Assembly: GCA_020543525.1 (NCBI GenBank)
Contig: JAHYIO010000001.1
Span: 3,224,001 to 3,288,000 of the forward strand
Reading direction: 5' to 3'
Source: Coriolopsis trogii
Lineage: Eukaryota > Basidiomycota > Agaricomycetes > Polyporales > Polyporaceae
Length of the DNA stretch: 64,000 bases
Below are positions 1 through 11,700 of this stretch, in pieces (position 1 is the stretch's first letter; each line of letters begins with the position of its first letter). The translations under genes and the position numbers were made by a program. The notes beneath the pieces are model-generated. The model did not search any database and was not told the DNA's origin. It worked only from the letters and a program-made list of their open reading frames with translations.

Positions 1-1
1 C

Positions 2-1329
2 GACGATAACCTCCAGCAAACTGCCGAAGACCCACAAGATGCCGCGGTTCAGCGTACTGGTGGTCGCGTGTTGTACCGTCCTGGAGCACTTGTGAGTTCG
101 GTCTCTGTCGGCAGTTCTTATTCACATAACCTAACATGACGGTAGAACACGGGCATACGACCTGTCGGTTCATTAGCATCGGACACCTCAAGCGTGACGC
201 TGAAGTCTACGGACTTCGCCCACGACGCCCAGGCAGAGAACTCTGTTTCCCCTCCGGCATCACCTGTATCCCAACGTGCGGTTCCGACACCGACTGCTGA
301 CGTTAACCCCTGGCTCGCACAAGCGAAGGGCACGAGCAAGGGTCAGACGAAGCATGAGGTCGCGGTCAGCAAGACCAGCGCGGCAGCGGAAAAGTCCAAG
401 AACAAGTTGCGGAAACAGACGAAGAAGGGACTTGACGAGAAGGAGAAGGCGCAAGAGGACGCGGAGGTCGACATCGAGATGTCAACGGTCATGACGTTGT
501 CTGGTCCTTCGAACGCGGGCGAATCGTCGAAGACTGCCTCCTCCAGCGCGAACCTCCAAACGGCGAGGAGTCACGCGAACGAGGACGATGACGGAAGCGA
601 CTCAGACGCGAATAGTGAACTCGAAGAGCAAGAAAGGGCAGCGGCGCTGAAGGCAGCGAAGGGCAAAGGGAAAGGCAAGGCGAACGGGGTCAAAGCGTTT
701 GAGCAGCGGGACCTCGTCGCTCTTGCCTTTGCCGGCGACAACGTTGTCCAGGTATGTCCCATTCGCTGATGTCTGGTATAGTAGGTCAGGCTTACCGTTC
801 CTTTTGCAGGACTTCGCCGACGCAAAGCGTCGAGAGATGGCTCAGGACGCTCCCAAGGAGATTGACACCACCCTCCCAGGCTGGGTGTGTCTCTGTTTCT
901 TCTCCATATTTCGCCTGGTTCGCTCACCTTGAATGCTCTCTAGGGCTCATGGGGAGGGGCCGGCACCAAGAAGGCTGCTCCGAAACCGTACCTCATCAAG
1001 AAGGTCGCAGGTGTCGATCCCAAGTCTCGCGCAGACTACAAGAAGGCGCACGTCATCATCTCAGAGAAGCGCGACAAGAAGGCTTCCAAGTACCTCGTCA
1101 AGGACCTGCCCTACCCGTACACAAGCAAGGCGCAATACGAACGCAGCATGGAGGTGCCGGTGGGCACGGAGTGGAATACGCGTACTGGATTCCAACGCGC
1201 GACGTTGCCGAAGGTGGTCACGAAGGTGCGTCACCCGTCCTGGAACCTCCAACAAAGCATGAATGGGTTCTCATCCACATGTACCAGATGGGTACTCTCA
1301 TCACCCCGCTGGAAAAGCAGCATTCATAA
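2..1329 (+). CDS. UTP14: U3 snoRNA-associated protein Utp14, C-terminal part (5' end outside window)
   Basis: This is a component of the nucleolar small-subunit processome, which processes the 18S rRNA precursor with U3 snoRNA. Exons are 2-91, 146-751, 810-884, 944-1225 and 1288-1329, and all junctions keep frame. The gene is open at its 5' end, so the N-terminal half is missing. The Utp14 signature GWGSWGG is split by the intron at 885-943. It is followed by the family block PKPYLIKKVAGVDPKSRADY and the usual ending PKVVTK-MGTLITPLEK. The preceding region (146-751) is a charged Lys/Glu/Ser-rich linker, as expected for this protein. The last exon is only 42 bases and supplies the C-terminal GTLITPLE motif; without the 62-base intron the frame runs into unrelated sequence. 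The identification is firm, and only the exact donor at 92 is less certain. Confidence 0.9.
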
Positions 1330-1646
1330 GGCCCTACGCTTTCTTATGCCGCATGTTGTTCGTCATTTCTCTCGCACGACATTCCTGTCACCACAGCTTC
1401 ATCACCAATCCTCTATGTCCGTCGGCACCGTATGTCTGCATCACTGTCTATTGCAATGCATACCAGTATGTGATACATCCAAGAGTACTGAATAGTATAT
1501 ACTACATCATGAAGGGGCATGACCGGGTCCGTGAGTGCGATAGCAAGATGACAAAAAGCTAGTACTTGATGAATGCTACAAACTATGATAGCGTGTGAGG
1601 GATGGGGACAATGGAGGCATGCATATGCATGGCATGTACGGCAGTC
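1330..1646. other. Intergenic, convergent 3' ends of UTP14 and the NRAMP gene
   Basis: About 317 bases separate the stop codon of UTP14 (+) from the stop codon of the transporter (-). The stretch is AT-richer than the genes. No conserved protein, RNA or repeat was seen; it probably holds the two 3' untranslated regions and polyadenylation sites. Confidence 0.6.
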
Positions 1647-3885
1647 CTACGCGCCTTGTCCCATGCAGAGGCCGACGATGGCGTAGACGTTCGCCGCCAC
1701 GATCACAATCCAGATCGCCCACCCGACGACGGCGATCACCTTCCCGCATGAGAAGTCGACCAGCTCGTATTGCGCCTCCGCATTGCCCGCGCTCGTCGTA
1801 GACGACGCCGAGCGCGGCTCCAGGGGCTTCTTCACGCTCATGACCTTTTTGGAGGACACAAGGAGGAGCAGGGGGAAGACGATGAACGGGAGCACGATCG
1901 AGAGGATGACCTGGGAGGCGACGAGGAGCGTGTCGATCCCCGCTCGGCCTACGGCCGCAGCGACCACGAGAGCGGGGACCAATCCAAGGCAGCGCGTGAA
2001 TAGGCGACGCATGACAGGCTACACGGGAGCGGTTCGCAGAGTGAGAACGTGCCGGACGGGGATAGAGAAGGGGTGGGACTTACGGAGAGCCTCCAATGGA
2101 TGAAGCCTTCCGAAACTATCTGGCCCGCCAGTGTGGCTATGATGGAAGAGCTTTGGCCGGCCGCGAGCAACGCCAACGCGAACAGGATAGCAGCGGCTGG
2201 CCAAGGGGCATATTAGTCCACCTTGACTGGCATGGTGCCCGATGGGCAAAGGGTGGACGTACGTTTGCCAATGGTGCTCTTCAGCAGGTCATACGCATCA
2301 AACAAGCTGGCCGGGTTCTCGGACCCGGAGTCGCCGTGGAAGAATACCGCACCAGACAATATCAGGATTCTGCGAAAGGGGTGGTCAGCCAATGAGACCA
2401 GAGGTATTTCTGGCGTGCCAAGCACTCACAATGAATTGATCACGACAGCGAGCCCGAGCAGGCTGACGACCATGTCGACGATGCCATGGTACAGGTGCGC
2501 GCGCACAAACTCCAGCGGCCTGTTTTCCCGCTCGGCATGCGACTTCGGCTCGTTCGGCTCAGGAGTGACTGGGAGGATGCGGAAGTGTCTCCGGAAAGAG
2601 GCGGCGACGGATGCCAGGAAGGTACGTGGACCACGCTTTGCCGGCGTCGTCTCGTCCGAGATTGTCAGGTCAGAGTCTGTGGACACCGTCGAGTCTACCA
2701 TCGACGACGTCTCAGAGACTGACTTCGTCGCAGGCCCGGCTCTGTCTTGGGTGGCCAGCGCGGAGCCGAGGAACAAGCTGTGAGGCATCACGGTAGCCCC
2801 GATGATACCGATCGCTGATGGCCTGGCGTAAGAGACGGTAATCACAGCATAAAGACAAATTTCGGACTCACATGTGTAGAGTGCATTCGACTGGATGATC
2901 GTCTTCGACGGCACAAAGCCAAAGAACGCGTCTCCCCATTGTACGTCTGCTTTGGAAATGATAATCGCCATGCAGATGAGCACTATAAATACCTGTATGC
3001 GCAAGACTTCGTCAGTAACCCCGTACGTCCCGCTCCGAGAATCAGGCATCGGTGGTCGGGTAGACAAAGACAGACACGCACAAGAATAGCGATGAATACT
3101 TCGAACACTCTGACCGGTTGGCCCCGTACCGGGTCCCGGAATGCGAGCAGCAGGAGGACATCGGATGCGGTCAGAAGCACCCCCGCCCAGAGGGGCAGAC
3201 TGGGGAACAATATGCACAGGGCGATGGCGGACCCCAGGAGCTCGGCGAGGTCGGTGCTGATGATGGCGATCTCGGCGAGCACATAGAGGGGGTAGAGAAC
3301 AAGCCATCGCCAAAGCAGCTTGTGCTTGGGACGGTCGTGGAGGAGAAGACGACAGTGAGAAGCAAGATCTGCACAGTTGCGCAGCATCAGCGTGCATACC
3401 AAACGACGGCGATGGTTGGTAGTGCCACATACCTAAACCGGTGACGCAACCGAGCCGGGATGCTTGCGTCTGTATGACGTGCAGGATATGAGAGACGATC
3501 CTGGCGGACACACTCGGGACAACGACGCACCTGCATGACAATCGCAAACAGGCCAGCGAGGAGAACGACGAAGAGCAGCTTGTAGCCAAACTCAGAGCCG
3601 GCCTGCAGGTCGACACCCCAATTGCCCCTGCAATACACATCCACTTAGCGCCCTGAAGCTGGAGGCTCGGAGAAGTGCAGCCACTCACGGATCAAAGTAC
3701 GCGACGGCGCAAACGATGCCAACGCCGGCATGCTTTGTCGCATGCTCGAAGACCACTCGCGCATACGCCCTCGCGCGTCCGAGCGACGACCGTCCGCCGA
3801 CCGTCTGAGCCTGCTGCGGGGAGTTCGGTGTGGAGACTTGCGGGAGGCGGGCAGTGACGTGCTTGGATTCGGACTCGACGTGCAT
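1647..3885 (-). CDS. NRAMP-family divalent metal (Mn/Fe) transporter
   Basis: This is a proton-coupled divalent metal ion importer of the Smf/NRAMP family. It is a polytopic membrane protein of 571 residues in nine exons: 3885-3689, 3627-3531, 3469-3433, 3368-3082, 2992-2872, 2814-2430, 2369-2263, 2196-2084 and 2018-1647. The start is the first in-frame ATG after an upstream stop. The metal-site motif of helix 1, DPGNWGVD (about residues 65-72), is assembled across the first intron. The helix 6 motif GATVMPH (about 252-258) is assembled across the fifth. A long polar cytoplasmic loop follows MPH ([13 protein letters not shown] onward, rich in Ser/Thr), as in fungal Smf proteins. The final exon carries the last membrane spans. 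No broken positions were seen. Substrate (Mn versus Fe) cannot be decided from sequence, and plasma-membrane or vesicle location is inferred from the family. Confidence 0.93.
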
Positions 3886-4608
3886 GTTTGCGGATGCCGA
3901 GGTGGGACGTGGCGGGGGAGGTGGTGAGAGGCTGAGGATGCATGAGCTGTCTGGAGAGAGATGTTATAGGCCCCAGACGAGGGCGAAACCAACGGAGTGG
4001 ATGGGCCTGCGTCTCTGGCACTGGCAGGGAACGGCCAAGTGGTACTCCGTTTTTTGGTAACTTCATGTTCCAGTGAGCGCCCCGCGCGCGTGTCCGATCC
4101 ATTCCGAAAGGCAGCCCTCGCCATTTACGAGCCCCTGTCCGCGCGCAGAGTCCCCAGTGCAAGTCGTCGCGAGCGTGCGCATCAGGAGCAGAGGAGTAGG
4201 AGAGATGATGGGGGGAAGAAGGACGAGTATACACTCGCCGCTCGCTGGTTTGGGCACGATGCGCGACGCCCGGTCTTACCGGCACTCTGGAAGCGCCCAT
4301 TCTACTCGAAACTTCTCGTCCTACAGCCTCCTACAGTCCACCGCTGATCCTACCAAACTCATGCACACTCTATACTCCTGTACTGCTCGCACACGACATG
4401 AAAATCACTGCTACGTTCATCTTTTTAGAGCACACATCTAGCGTAAACGCGGCACATCCAGACATAGTTGAAAATCGCATTAGGAGCACTTCCCTGAGTT
4501 GACCCCTCCAAATCAGCGGGATGCCAGTCCATCGGTCCTCTAAGCCTGTGCTTAGATGATGACCCTCGATGGCCAGTCGCCGCATTCCGTGATGCGCAGC
4601 TCAACGCC
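3886..4608. other. Promoter side of the NRAMP gene and 3' flank of the next gene
   Basis: About 720 bases lie upstream of the transporter start and downstream of the stop of the next minus-strand gene. Several overlapping frames are open here, but none shows a recognisable motif or keeps frame through splice sites. I treat it as the NRAMP promoter and leader. Confidence 0.5.
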
Positions 4609-6826
4609 CTAGACCAGATGTTCGACGAACCGAGAGCTAGAAGAGACACATGCCAGGCGGGAAACAGTCGATCCGTGCGGTGGGGCATCTTGGGTGACAT
4701 GCGGCGAAGTGTGTGGAACGATATGAGCCGTGCATGATGTCGCCAAAGAGTCATGGGACGTCGACAACAATATCGGATCCATACCACCGGGAGGGTACAC
4801 CGAGAGCAGCTCCAGCGACGCAGAAAGCACAACGCTGATCTTCCTGACGGCGTATAGAGATGTTCTGCGGATATGTCGCCACTGTTTCGCGCCAAAGTCG
4901 TCCTTTGCTCGTGGGGGGTGAGCATGCGCGATGGTTGGGATGACTTTGAACGGGAGCTCCTTTCTCGACTTCTTCGTAGACGGCTCCTGAAGACCCAGAC
5001 CGGCGGTGCCCGTACTGCCCGGGACGCCTAGCCCGCCCATGACTGCCCGAAGATTGGCATTGCTTTCTGCGGGTCTGATGAACGGCTCAGTCAGCCAGCG
5101 CCGTCGGCCGCCGTCGTTCGCCCGGTACCACATCTGGCACGCAAGCCACTGTCGTTCACATGCACGGCAGATATACCCTTCTTCCAGTTGGGCCAGACAA
5201 CAGCGGTCGCAAGACGGCACAGAAGGAACCGGAGAGAGGGAGCCGACACCAGAAGACGTTGGTGTCGTGCACTGTCCGGTGGTCGTCGCCCGAACATACT
5301 TCGCGAGCGTGATAGGAGAACGAGGCTGAAATATCGGCGACTGCGAAATGCAAGGGGTGGGCAAGGTGAGGACGATTGACGGTGTCGCTGCCGAGCCACG
5401 ACGAGGGGTGTGCGGTTCAGAACTTGAGGAGATACGAACTCCAGTGGTGCAGGATCCAGGGTCTTGCGAAGTACGCGATCCTGTGGCGTCGAGCAAACCT
5501 TCATATTCCTAAGAATAGTTCTGTATCATGTGAAAGGTGAAGACAAGGTACAGACGACTCACCTGACAGGAACTCCTCAAGTCGACGCCCGAATCCTCGC
5601 CAACGGTCGGAAGGGATGAACTGGGACTCGGTTCATTGACAGCAGAGGACAGGGAGGCAACGGAGTGGTATTGATGAATTGAGGAATCGTCAATTGTTAC
5701 CGAGCATAGCTACCGCGCACTTTAACTCTCAGCGCAAGTCCAAGCCACAGATATGCCGCACGGCAGCTTACCTGGCCGAAGTCTTCAGGCTCGCTCTCTG
5801 TATCGTCTCCCTGTGGTATCTACTCGACACGTCAGCAATGTTGAAGGGGTGGGATAACCTGGTACACGCCAAGAGAAACGGGAGTCCGTGTCGCGTTGCC
5901 AAAGTAACGCAATACCCCTCTCATCGATGGTTGGGTGAGTAAGGTTGGTATTTGAATAGAGCGATGTGTGTATACCGCGTTCGGCATGACAAGGACGCAC
6001 TGGCATATGCGCTTTCCACCCCGAGTCCTCTGTACCACAGCGTTCACATGCTGCTTATCGAGCCGCCTTCCCACTATGACTGAGCTGCAAGCCGCAGTGC
6101 ATACGAGATATCTTCTGTGCATATAGCCTGTCTGAAAAATAGGAGGTGATGTCCCATTGGTTCAGGAGATCAATTATAACTCGGTCCTCGTTGTCACGAC
6201 GTGGGGAGATACCCTGCCCGTGTCGAGACCCTTGCACGGGCTTGGGAGGCGTGTTCGTCCACAGGTAACCCGATACTATGGAAAAGGAGCACAGCGCCGA
6301 CGTACCTTGCTCCTCCGCAATAACTTCGGGGGTCTGGGAAGGAGTGCATGCTGCGCTTGTGTCACTGTCTCACCGTCCTGCAGCGTGTCCGCGAACTCTG
6401 CCTACACAGATAAACAGGACAGATCCTTGGTCTTGGCAATCAACATACCACGCACCTTTTCACACACACCAGTCTCGGCAACTGTTAATTGTTCAACGGA
6501 GGATCGACTTCTCTTGTGGAGGCATTTCGGGATAGCTCGCGACTTGCAGCGCGCTTGAGTTTTCTGCGTTAGGACCCCACACCTCATGTTCAAAATGTTG
6601 TTCAGACATGATGGATGGTGAGGGAACTCACAGGACGTGTGGTTACAATGTTGCTGAAGAACCAATAGGTTCTCTCCTTGAAATCATGCGCTGAGCGCAG
6701 TCCAGATTGAGGTGGTCGAGACCTGCTCGCCGAAGCCTGGGACAACTTCAAATGCACTAGCATGGAGGATGTGTGAAACGAGTGAAGGAGACTGAGTAGC
6801 TTGGCGTTGGTCGCGATACGGCGCAA
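4609..6826 (-). CDS. Unrecognised multi-exon protein with a paired CxxC (possible zinc ribbon) region; 5' exons uncertain
   Basis: I do not recognise this gene. Four 3' exons fit together cleanly in phase 0: 6131-5868, 5819-5772, 5709-5563 and 5508-4609 (stop TAG at 4609-4611). They encode about 452 residues. The first (TGYMHRRYLVC onward) is basic and ordered-looking. The middle is Ser-rich and disordered. The last exon carries SCDRC, then about 13 residues later YICRAC, followed by an aromatic/basic stretch; two CxxC pairs at that spacing could bind zinc. Upstream, pieces at about 6400-6826 (for example a segment ending FFSNIVTTRP before a GTGAGT donor) look like further exons. I could not join them: one obvious route needs an intron of only 30 bases at 6276-6305. 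Start and N-terminus are therefore approximate, and two adjacent genes remain possible. Confidence 0.5.
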
Positions 6827-7118
6827 TGGACTTGGGCGGTGGTAGCGGTATCGTCACGGTTTTGGTAAAAGAAGAGGTTCGGTTGTGGTTCGGCGTACAT
6901 ACGCAGCTGGTGACGACAAGGTTCTGTATGACATCAAGCTCGGGCCGGAGTACCGAGCGTCGCGAAAGCCACCGCGCGCACCATGCATTCATACTCCGGC
7001 CCGCGTCCACCCCACCACTTACAGTCTTAGACTCCTACATCGTTGTCTATCGCGCGTATTCGAACGCCGTCTAGGCAGTTCAGCAAGCACCGTTTACGCA
7101 AGGCTGGGACATTCAGAC

Positions 7119-8645
7119 ATGCAGGCCTTGGGGATCCAGCAAGCCGACCGCTGGCCGGCGTTGGAGGAGTTCTTCGACATTGTGCGTACAGCGATTGATC
7201 TCTCACCCTTCGCACATCTGTTTTGAATCGTTCAACGTCGTGATAGGACACCTTTGAGACCATCGCGGAGACCACTTCGGCATACGTGACTTGCGCGCAA
7301 CTCCACCAACCCTTGCAGGTAACTGTCGTGATCAAGAGCGGGGCAGTCGACCCATACCTATCCAAACAACCGCATGATATCGGTAAAGAGCTAAGGATAT
7401 TGCTCAATGTTAGCCACGTCAATGTGAGCTATCAATCTGCTGTGCTCACTGCTGTCGCCGCATGGCCCTGACTGGTCGCCAGATCATCAACGTGCTAGGA
7501 CATACATACGAGGCACCTACCAGTACACTTCATTTCTGGATGCCTCTCGTACCCATTCACCTCTCAGATATTCTGATCAGCCCTTTTCTGTCTCCCCTCA
7601 ATCCTCCGGCCTTACCGGGAGGTCCAACGAATCCCGCCTCCTTCTCTGTTATCACAAAGTCCCTTATTTTCCAGATACTCTCTGCCCTCGCCTACATCCA
7701 CGAGTGCAAGATCGCTCACCGCGATGTCAAACCGCGTAACATACTTATTGCTCACGACGGCTGTGTAAAGCTCGTCGATTTCGGTGTCTCGTGGTCGGAG
7801 CAGCCAGACGACAGAGATCTTTGGCCAGAACCGCCCGGAAAAATGTGCTTCGACGTCGCCACCGGGTTCGTCGCCCCGCCCCGCCTGCTGAAGTCTTGAT
7901 AATTGACTAATGTTTGTCTGTGCACTCAGTCCATATCGCGCTCCAGAGCTCTTATTTGGGACAAGAGACTACGACGCATATGCGGTCGATCTTTGGAGCA
8001 TGGGGGTTGTACTCTCCGAGTTCTTCACCCCTCTGCGGCTACAAAATCCGTATGGAGGCGATGACGAGGACTGGGGCGATGTCGAAGACTCCGAAGAGGG
8101 CGCCGAGCAATCTACAGCGAAACCGCCTCTGATCATCCCAAAAGGCCTCTCTCCGGACCAACCAGATGTGGAGTGGACGCGAGATTCGCTCTACGACTCC
8201 AGCAGGGGGCAGATAGGACTCGCTTGGAGTATCTTCAAAGTACATGGGACGCCTACTACAGAGACATGGCCGGTAAGACGCCTCGCTGTCATGCGTACAA
8301 AATGTCCTCACTAACTCAATGTAGACTTTCAAGGACCTCCCGGACGCGCAAAAAGTCACGTTCGTCCAGGTTCCAGCCATAAATTTATCTACTTTGTTAC
8401 CAAACCTCCCTGCGACTGAGCAAGGGCCGGAACGTGGAGATTGTCTTGACCTCGTCAAGAGACTTCTCGTGTACCCGCCTGACCAGCGCCTAAAGGCTGC
8501 AGCCGCCCGGAATCACTACCTATTTACACGTGGAGTGCCCCTCCTCTTGCCTCCTGATTATCCCAATGCGGCGGACCAAGCCGTTCGTACATGGGAGGGA
8601 CGCCAGCTTGCAGACGTACTTTCTCAGTACTTGAGGAACGCCTGA
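7119..8645 (+). CDS. CMGC protein kinase resembling the monomeric CDK-activating kinases Cak1/Csk1
   Basis: This is a predicted Ser/Thr kinase of 428 residues in five exons: 7119-7181, 7247-7423, 7483-7865, 7930-8272 and 8325-8645. Kinase landmarks are the beta-3 lysine in VVIK (Lys51), the catalytic loop HRDVKPRN (Asp161), DFG (Asp179), and CDK-type YRAPELLFG after the activation segment, then DLWSMGV. The glycine loop is missing: where GxGxxG is expected the protein reads [14 protein letters not shown]. Budding yeast Cak1 is known for the same lack, and the CDK-like C-lobe fits a CDK-activating kinase, so I favour a Cak1/Csk1-type role. An acidic insert (about residues 235-275) lies after the APE region. 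The ATG at 7119 gives a short leader directly before the kinase domain; an in-frame ATG at 6885 would add 78 unconvincing residues. A divergent CDK is the alternative. Confidence 0.85.
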
Positions 8646-8781
8646 TGATCAATGAGATGCACGGACACGCTGCATAGTCAAGAAAAGAGACTCAATATTG
8701 TATGATAGGATACCGTATACAACAACACGAACGACATGCATGACTAGGTATACCACATGTACTATACAACCAAAATACCAC

Positions 8782-11700
8782 CTAGCTCGCCACAGACACC
8801 GTATTGACTGGGATTGCGTTCAAAGCGTGATTGTCGATAGAGACGCCTGTGTTGGGAACAGTTAGAGTATGCGGTGGGAAAATAGATTGAGATGCATACT
8901 TCGAGTTGCGTTGGCCGTCTTGTAAATACCAATCAGACGGTGACTCAATTCGAACATATCATTCCTATCAGGAAGGGGAGGCATCAGCGTCGGAGACTTG
9001 GACAGCTGACAAGAAGTGCGTACCGCAGAGAGATGATGATGAACTGAGCGTTCTTCGTCCGGTCTTTGATGTAGTTAGCCACGATGGAGACGTTACGGAA
9101 GTCCAATGCTGCGTCGATCTCGTCCATAAAGTATAAGGGCGTAGGCTGTAGATGACCCCATCAATATTGATAGAATCATGCGGCGAGGTGAATGCGTACC
9201 TTGTACACATGGAGGGCAAAGACAAGTGCGAGCGAACTCAAGGTCTATCATCGAAGTGTCAGCCCAACCCGGGTAGCGGCAGAATGTGAGGTTTACCTTC
9301 TCACCACCTGAAAGGTTGGAGATGTTCTTCCAACTCTTCTTCGGTGGCATCACGCTAAAAATGATACCTTCGGAGAAGGGGTCCATGCTGTCGACGAGCT
9401 CGAGTTCGGCGTTGCCACCCAAGGTGATCATCTGACACAGTCTTTAACATTATGATGATCAAGAGCGACGCCACATACATACCTGATACATCTCCTTGAG
9501 CTTCAACGAGATCGCATTGAAGCCAGCCATGAACTCGGCAAGTCTCTTGTTTGTCAATGCCTCGTATTCAGCCTTCTTCTTGTCGCGTTTCTCTGTGATC
9601 TGGTCGAGCTCGGCTGCACGCTTGAGGAATTCTTCCTCTCGCTTGCGGTAGTCCTTGAGGACAGAGAGATCAGGCTTCGCGTTCTTCACCCTTTCTACGC
9701 GAGTGTCAATATCGAGACCTACTAGCACGTGCATGCATAGATTGACTCACCATCCAACAGTTCAGCATCGGCGAGAAGCTCGCGTTTCTTGAAGGTGGCG
9801 AGCTCGGCCTCGGAATAGGAGTGGAGCTCGTGAGAGGGAGTACGAGCGCGAGACTTCCGCGGTGCAGCCTCCTTCTTAACGGGACGCTCGTCCTCATCGC
9901 CGTTCTCACCGCCATCGACGCCCTCGTCACCTTCGGCACCCTCGGGCTTCCGCTCGGCGTCATCCTCATCCTCGTCCTCATCGTCACTGAAGGAGGTTAG
10001 CATCTTAGATACCAGAAATGGTGGCGGGCTCACTCTACGTCCTCGAGCTGTAACTTGTCATGCTCGCTTGTCCAGTGATCCAGCGTAGCCTTGTTGGCAG
10101 TGTGTTGCTTCTTGTCTTCTTGAAGCGCCTGTTGGATCCTCATCTGCAGTTCCACCCGTTCGGAGTCAGCACTCGCTCATCAAGCGTTAGCATCAGCGAC
10201 TTGCCTCCCTCTGCCTGAACGTCTGGATTTCCTCTTCCTTCTCGTCGAGCTCTGCCTTAAGTTTCGCGAGGTCTTCGGACGACTTCTCTGCAGCAGCTTG
10301 AGCGACGTCGACCTTCTTCTTCACCTCCCGCATATAGCCCTGAAGCTCTTGGAGCGCTTCGTCATGCTGAGCGATCTCTGCCTGAGCCTCTGCGAGTTCG
10401 TTCTCGTTGTTCTCGATGTTGTGCTCGTACTTGGTGAGATCCTTCTCCGCCTTGGCCTTTGCGACCTCCGCTTTCGTGATCTCATCGTTGGCGAGGTTAA
10501 TGTGCAGACGGATACCGTCGACCTTCGACTTCTGCGACAGAAGACGAGCACCACCGATGTCAAGAATCTTCTGCTCGAGGGCCTTAATCTCAGCCTCAAT
10601 AGTTGCAGCTTTTTCCTTCAGCTTCTCCAGCTGTGTGGTCGCGGCACTGATGTCGCGGTCGAGAGCAGCAATGCGAGCTACATCTCCAGCGTGAGGTTGA
10701 CTCTGTGATCTGTGGTAATGTTGATCAGTTATGGATGGTTGTCGCTAAGCAAGAGACATACTTGAGATCCTTGACGATTTTCTCGCTGTCCGCGATACGC
10801 TTGCTACAATTCTTGATATCAAGGCTCAGCTTGTCAATTTGAAGCTCAATCTGCGGGGTCTTATGTTTCAGCAAGTCCAACTGGCTTTCGAGCGCCTTCT
10901 GTTGTTGCTGAGCCTGCTGAAGTGCCTGCTCGTCCTGCTCGTTCTCCTGCTGATACTGACGGATGACTTCCGGAGACACGGTGTCCGCGGCGAGCTTCGA
11001 GCTCATGCCGCCTCGGGCGACGGAGTTACCCCCACCCGACATCGTGCCAGAAGCGTCAATGAGCTGGCCTGCAAGGGTCACAACGCGCCAACGACGCTGG
11101 CCACCGAAAGCGATACGATTCGCTTGCTCTAGGTTCTCGGCGACAAGTGTGTTCGTCACTGCCTTGTAGAAAGCAGGCGCAAAGCGCGGCTCTTTAGGCT
11201 TAATGAGGTCGAAGAGGCGAGGAACGTTCTCGGGAGTTGAGATCTTCTCCATGCCACGGTTGTTAAGCTTCTCCAGAACCATGAAGGAGGCACGACCAAT
11301 TTGCTGGTTCCTGAGATACTCTATGCAGGCCTGGCCTTGGTCCACGGTGTCGACGACCATATGACCTAGCGAACCGCATGCCGTTGATACCGCAACGTCG
11401 TACTTGTCAGGGATAGTGCCCAGGCTGCCCAAGCGACCCTATATGACATTGTCAGCACTACGAACACGCATATCGATGGAACGACTTACATGGAAGCCGC
11501 TAATGCGCCCTTGGGCTTTGAGACGAATCAAGCTGTCCAGTACTCGGTTGTTACTGCGGCTCTGCTCCTGTGAAGACTTAGCTTCGTCCGCCTTCTGTCG
11601 AGATGCGGATGCTTTTGCGCGCAAAGTCTGAAGACGCCCTTCAAGAGCCTGCATGATATATAGTAAGACTTGCTGCTCGGCGTCATTCAGTGCGAGGACC

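Noticed and set aside
2426..3688. A single 420-codon frame on the minus strand
   Set aside because: It is an artefact of introns that happen to stay open; the real NRAMP exons weave between frames and match the family only when spliced.
6276..6305. A 30-base intron in the unrecognised CxxC gene
   Set aside because: It would keep frame and remove a stop, but the length is implausibly short, so I left the 5' structure open.
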